From Sphingobacteriaceae bacterium (GTDB lineage Bacteria; Bacteroidota; Bacteroidia; Sphingobacteriales; Sphingobacteriaceae), in the NCBI GenBank assembly GCA_017745075.1, contig JAGIAD010000001.1, positions 186,001-250,000 on the forward strand: a DNA stretch of 64,000 bases. The letters run 5' to 3'. Under the pieces are notes generated by a model that worked only from the letters and a program-made list of their open reading frames with translations, was not told where the DNA came from and did no database searches. Position numbers and translations under genes: made by a program. Shown here in pieces: positions 61,510-64,000 of the stretch; the first letter of the stretch is position 1, and the number at the start of each line of letters is the position of its first letter.

Positions 61510-62295
61510 ATGACCATATTAAAAGCCATTATTGTTGATGATGAGGAATTTGCCCGCTCATCGTTATTTTTTTTACTGCAACAGAACTGTCCGCAGGTAG
61601 AAATTACCGGTATAGCAAGATCTGTAAGCGAGGCAAAAGATATTTTGGCCCATCACCCTATTGATTTGATTTTTCTCGATATCGCCATGCCCGGAGGCAA
61701 TGGTTTTGAATTGATTCCTGATGCGCAAAAGCACAATGCAGCCGTAATATTTACCACCGCTTACGATCAGTATGCGTTAAAAGCAATTAAGGCTAATGCA
61801 CTCGATTATCTTTTAAAACCAATTGATATTGATGAACTTAAAACTGCTGTTGAGAAGGTTTTTCAACACATTAAACTGTTTAAAGTTCAAAATGAAAACG
61901 ACGAAAGGATTAATAATTTGGTCTCCAGTTTGAGCTCAAAGGCCGAAATCAGGAAACTGACTTTACCTTATGGACAAGGTTTTAAAATGATCGATATTGA
62001 TGATATTATCTATATCGAAGCTGATAGTAATTATTCTATCGTACACTTAAACAACCATGATAAAATTACCGTTTCTAAAGTTTTAAGGGAGTTTGAAGAA
62101 CTGCTGCCAACCGATCAGTTCGTGAGGATACATAAATCGAGCATCATCAATCTCAACCACTTAAAAGAATATAATTCGAAGAACGGACTACAGGTTTTCC
62201 TGAAAAACGGCGAAAGCATCAATATCTCAAGAAGAAGAGCGAGCGATTTTTTTGAAAAAATAAAATTATTTACCAAAGCAAACAGTGATCATTAA
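61510..62295 (+). CDS. LytTR-family response regulator
   Basis: 261 residues. REC domain with VDDEEFARSS and the phospho-acceptor Asp in LIFLDIAMPGGNGFEL; conserved TTAYDQYALKAIKANALDYL. The C-terminal LytTR DNA-binding domain begins near residue 155 (FKMIDIDDIIYIEADSNYSI; IHKSSIINLNHLKEY). It overlaps the start of the sensor gene, so they form a two-component pair. Confidence 0.95.
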   Translation: MTILKAIIVDDEEFARSSLFFLLQQNCPQVEITGIARSVSEAKDILAHHPIDLIFLDIAMPGGNGFELIPDAQKHNAAVIFTTAYDQYALKAIKANALDYLLKPIDIDELKTAVEKVFQHIKLFKVQNENDERINNLVSSLSSKAEIRKLTLPYGQGFKMIDIDDIIYIEADSNYSIVHLNNHDKITVSKVLREFEELLPTDQFVRIHKSSIINLNHLKEYNSKNGLQVFLKNGESINISRRRASDFFEKIKLFTKANSDH

Positions 62296-64000
62296 TCTGC
62301 AGCTAAAAGTGAGGCCATTAGCTCAAAAAGCTATCCTGAAGTTCAGCTTCAGCCGCACTTTTATTGCTTTTTTATTTTTAACACTGGGATTTGTCGCTTC
62401 TGAAAATCTTTTTGCCCAAACCACCTATCTCCCCCATTACAATACCAAAAACGGGCTGGCCAGCAATAACTGTTATTACATTTTACAGGATAAAAAAGGT
62501 TTTATATGGATTGCTACCGATAATGGATTGAGCCGTTTTGATGGGACGAATTTTCAGAATTTCACGATTGAAGACGGCCTTCCGGATACCCAGATTCTTC
62601 AGATGAGGGAAGATAAAGAAGGCCGCTTATGGTTTTTTGCGTTAAACGGTCAGTTGAGCTACTTAAAAGAAGGAAAGTTTTACAACCAGGATAACGATGA
62701 ATTACTTAAAAAACTAAATTTTAATACCGTAATTGTCTCCTTCCTGGTTGATAAAAGCGGGAGGATCTGGCTCGGTACCAATGCCAACCTCATTGTATGC
62801 TGGGATGGAAAAACGATCAAAAAATACATCTCCCCTAACCAGAACGATAAGTTTATCAACGCTTTTATCCATGAAGATGAACGGGGAAATATTTTTGCAT
62901 ACAGCGATTTAAGCGTGCAGCAGTTTAATGGAAAAACTTTTTCGCTGGTGAAATCGAAGGTACAGCCACTTTCTTATATGACTGCTGCAAATAGTTCGCA
63001 TCGGTCGTTATTTTATTTAGACAGTGGCGGATTAAAGCAATACAGGCATGGCATCATCAACGATCTGATCCCGATTCCTCAGAACCTGATCAAAAATATG
63101 TCGGGATATTTTTATTACGACGTTACCAGCAAAGAAGTATGGTTATCAAATGCGAATGGTGCTTTTGCCCTCGATAAGAATGGCAAAACCGTTCAATATT
63201 TACAGGACATTGCCGTTAACCAGGTAATAAAAGATAATAACCAGAACATCTGGTTTGCCACCAACCAGGGAATTTACATGCTGCCGAATGCGAATAACCG
63301 TTTATCGATTATTGATGCAGAATCAGGCCTTAGCAGTAACGTCATCAAAAGCATTACCAAAGATGGCAAAAACCGCTTGTGGTTGGGTACTGACGATGCC
63401 GTTATTGATATACTAAGCATCAATAACTACCAGGTTAATGAAGTTGGTCTCGATGATTTTAAAAAGTATAAAACCATTAAACAGATTACATTCGATCCAA
63501 AAGATCAATCGATCTATTTTGCATCCGATTACGGCATGGGGGTTTTTAAAAATATTTACAGCGGTAAGGACGAAGTAAGTTATTTAAAGGAATCGAACAA
63601 CTCCATGTTTGTGATCAAACATTTTAGTCTTGGCCAAAATAATGATCATTTAGCCCTTGCACTATCATCAGGTGTGGTTTTCTTGTCCGATAAGCGAAAT
63701 AAATTTGAGTTTAATGCTGCAAAATACCGGGAAAAGGAAGACTTTTTTAAAGATCGCTCCTACCATGTTTTTTACGATCGCGAGGGCAGCTTATGGTTTT
63801 CGAACGTAAACGGTTTATCGCAGTTTGCAAAAGGTAAGCTCATTAAACATTACGAAAATAACCCGCTGCTTACCAAAAGGATAAATGATATACAAGAACT
63901 GGCTGATGGTACACTTGTCCTGGCAACAGATGGTTATGGATTAATTTTTTATAAAAATAACCGCATTACAACTCAAATTACCCAAAAAGATGGTTTAACC
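62285..64000 (+). CDS. Two-component propeller sensor, N-terminal part (3' end outside window)
   Basis: At least 572 codons are open to the window end. Start GTG at 62,285 overlaps the regulator stop; a second in-frame GTG is seven codons on. A hydrophobic signal/anchor (FIAFLFLTLGFVASENLFAQ) precedes Reg_prop beta-propeller repeats (NNCYYILQDKKGFIWIATDN, GLSRFDG, WLGTDDAV). The family continues with a Y_Y_Y domain, a membrane helix and a histidine kinase, which are outside the window. The pairing with LytTR suggests a LytS-type kinase. Confidence 0.85.
   Translation, partial: MIINLQLKVRPLAQKAILKFSFSRTFIAFLFLTLGFVASENLFAQTTYLPHYNTKNGLASNNCYYILQDKKGFIWIATDNGLSRFDGTNFQNFTIEDGLPDTQILQMREDKEGRLWFFALNGQLSYLKEGKFYNQDNDELLKKLNFNTVIVSFLVDKSGRIWLGTNANLIVCWDGKTIKKYISPNQNDKFINAFIHEDERGNIFAYSDLSVQQFNGKTFSLVKSKVQPLSYMTAANSSHRSLFYLDSGGLKQYRHGIINDLIPIPQNLIKNMSGYFYYDVTSKEVWLSNANGAFALDKNGKTVQYLQDIAVNQVIKDNNQNIWFATNQGIYMLPNANNRLSIIDAESGLSSNVIKSITKDGKNRLWLGTDDAVIDILSINNYQVNEVGLDDFKKYKTIKQITFDPKDQSIYFASDYGMGVFKNIYSGKDEVSYLKESNNSMFVIKHFSLGQNNDHLALALSSGVVFLSDKRNKFEFNAAKYREKEDFFKDRSYHVFYDREGSLWFSNVNGLSQFAKGKLIKHYENNPLLTKRINDIQELADGTLVLATDGYGLIFYKNNRITTQITQKDGLT

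Overview
The window looks like a Bacteroidota chromosome, most likely Pedobacter or another Sphingobacteriaceae. This rests on the gene content (SusC-like TonB receptor, MqnC, DUF3857 proteins, LytTR/propeller two-component pair), on TTTG-N19-TAnnTTTG promoters, and on signal peptides ending in SFAQ/FSQ. I could not run any search, so the genus is an inference. A 39.6-kb prophage interrupts the host sequence.

Host left arm (1-11,640): 3' end of pbpC; trxB; an acyl-CoA carboxylase carboxyltransferase; a duplicated intergenic repeat; a lipoprotein; a MaoC hydratase; a LOG-family hydrolase; a TonB-dependent receptor; and guaB. Host right arm (51,235-64,000): tandem DUF3857/transglutaminase-like proteins; ppnP; an M16 peptidase pair; mqnC; two ferritin-like proteins; a LytTR regulator; and a truncated propeller sensor.

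Prophage (11,660-51,234): it is bounded by a perfect 18-bp direct repeat, ATTATTTGCCGGACAAAG, that lies inside the guaB promoter. A tyrosine integrase is at the left end. The rightward late genes follow the HK97/siphovirus order: NinG, small proteins, terminases, portal, MuF protein, protease, capsid, connectors, tail tube, frameshifted tail chaperones, tape measure, tail tip, fibres, lysis. This block is split at 19.1-23.0 kb by a leftward cassette of small genes, an untranslated structured-RNA/tRNA island, and an HNH endonuclease. The island and the late genes sit either side of a back-to-back promoter pair. A leftward early operon (48.9 to 42.6 kb) encodes regulators, a RecE-like nuclease, an SSB-like protein and replication proteins. 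The rightward lysogeny operon (49.0-51.1 kb) carries an S24 repressor, two exported moron proteins and a second HTH protein.

The main finding is a complete diversity-generating retroelement (DGR) at 39.5-42.3 kb. It has a reverse transcriptase with the DGR-type IGNYLSQ motif, one template repeat (TR), and three tandem small target genes that each hold a variable repeat (VR). Across a 68-bp core all 46 non-adenine positions of the template are identical in all three VRs, while 20 of 22 adenines are substituted in at least one. The targets lie away from the tail genes, lack signal peptides and have no known function.

Other notable points are the guaB promoter rebuilt by the prophage, the structured RNA island with an odd tRNA-Leu-like element, a MuF-metallopeptidase fusion, and a fibre-like gene with a signal peptide.
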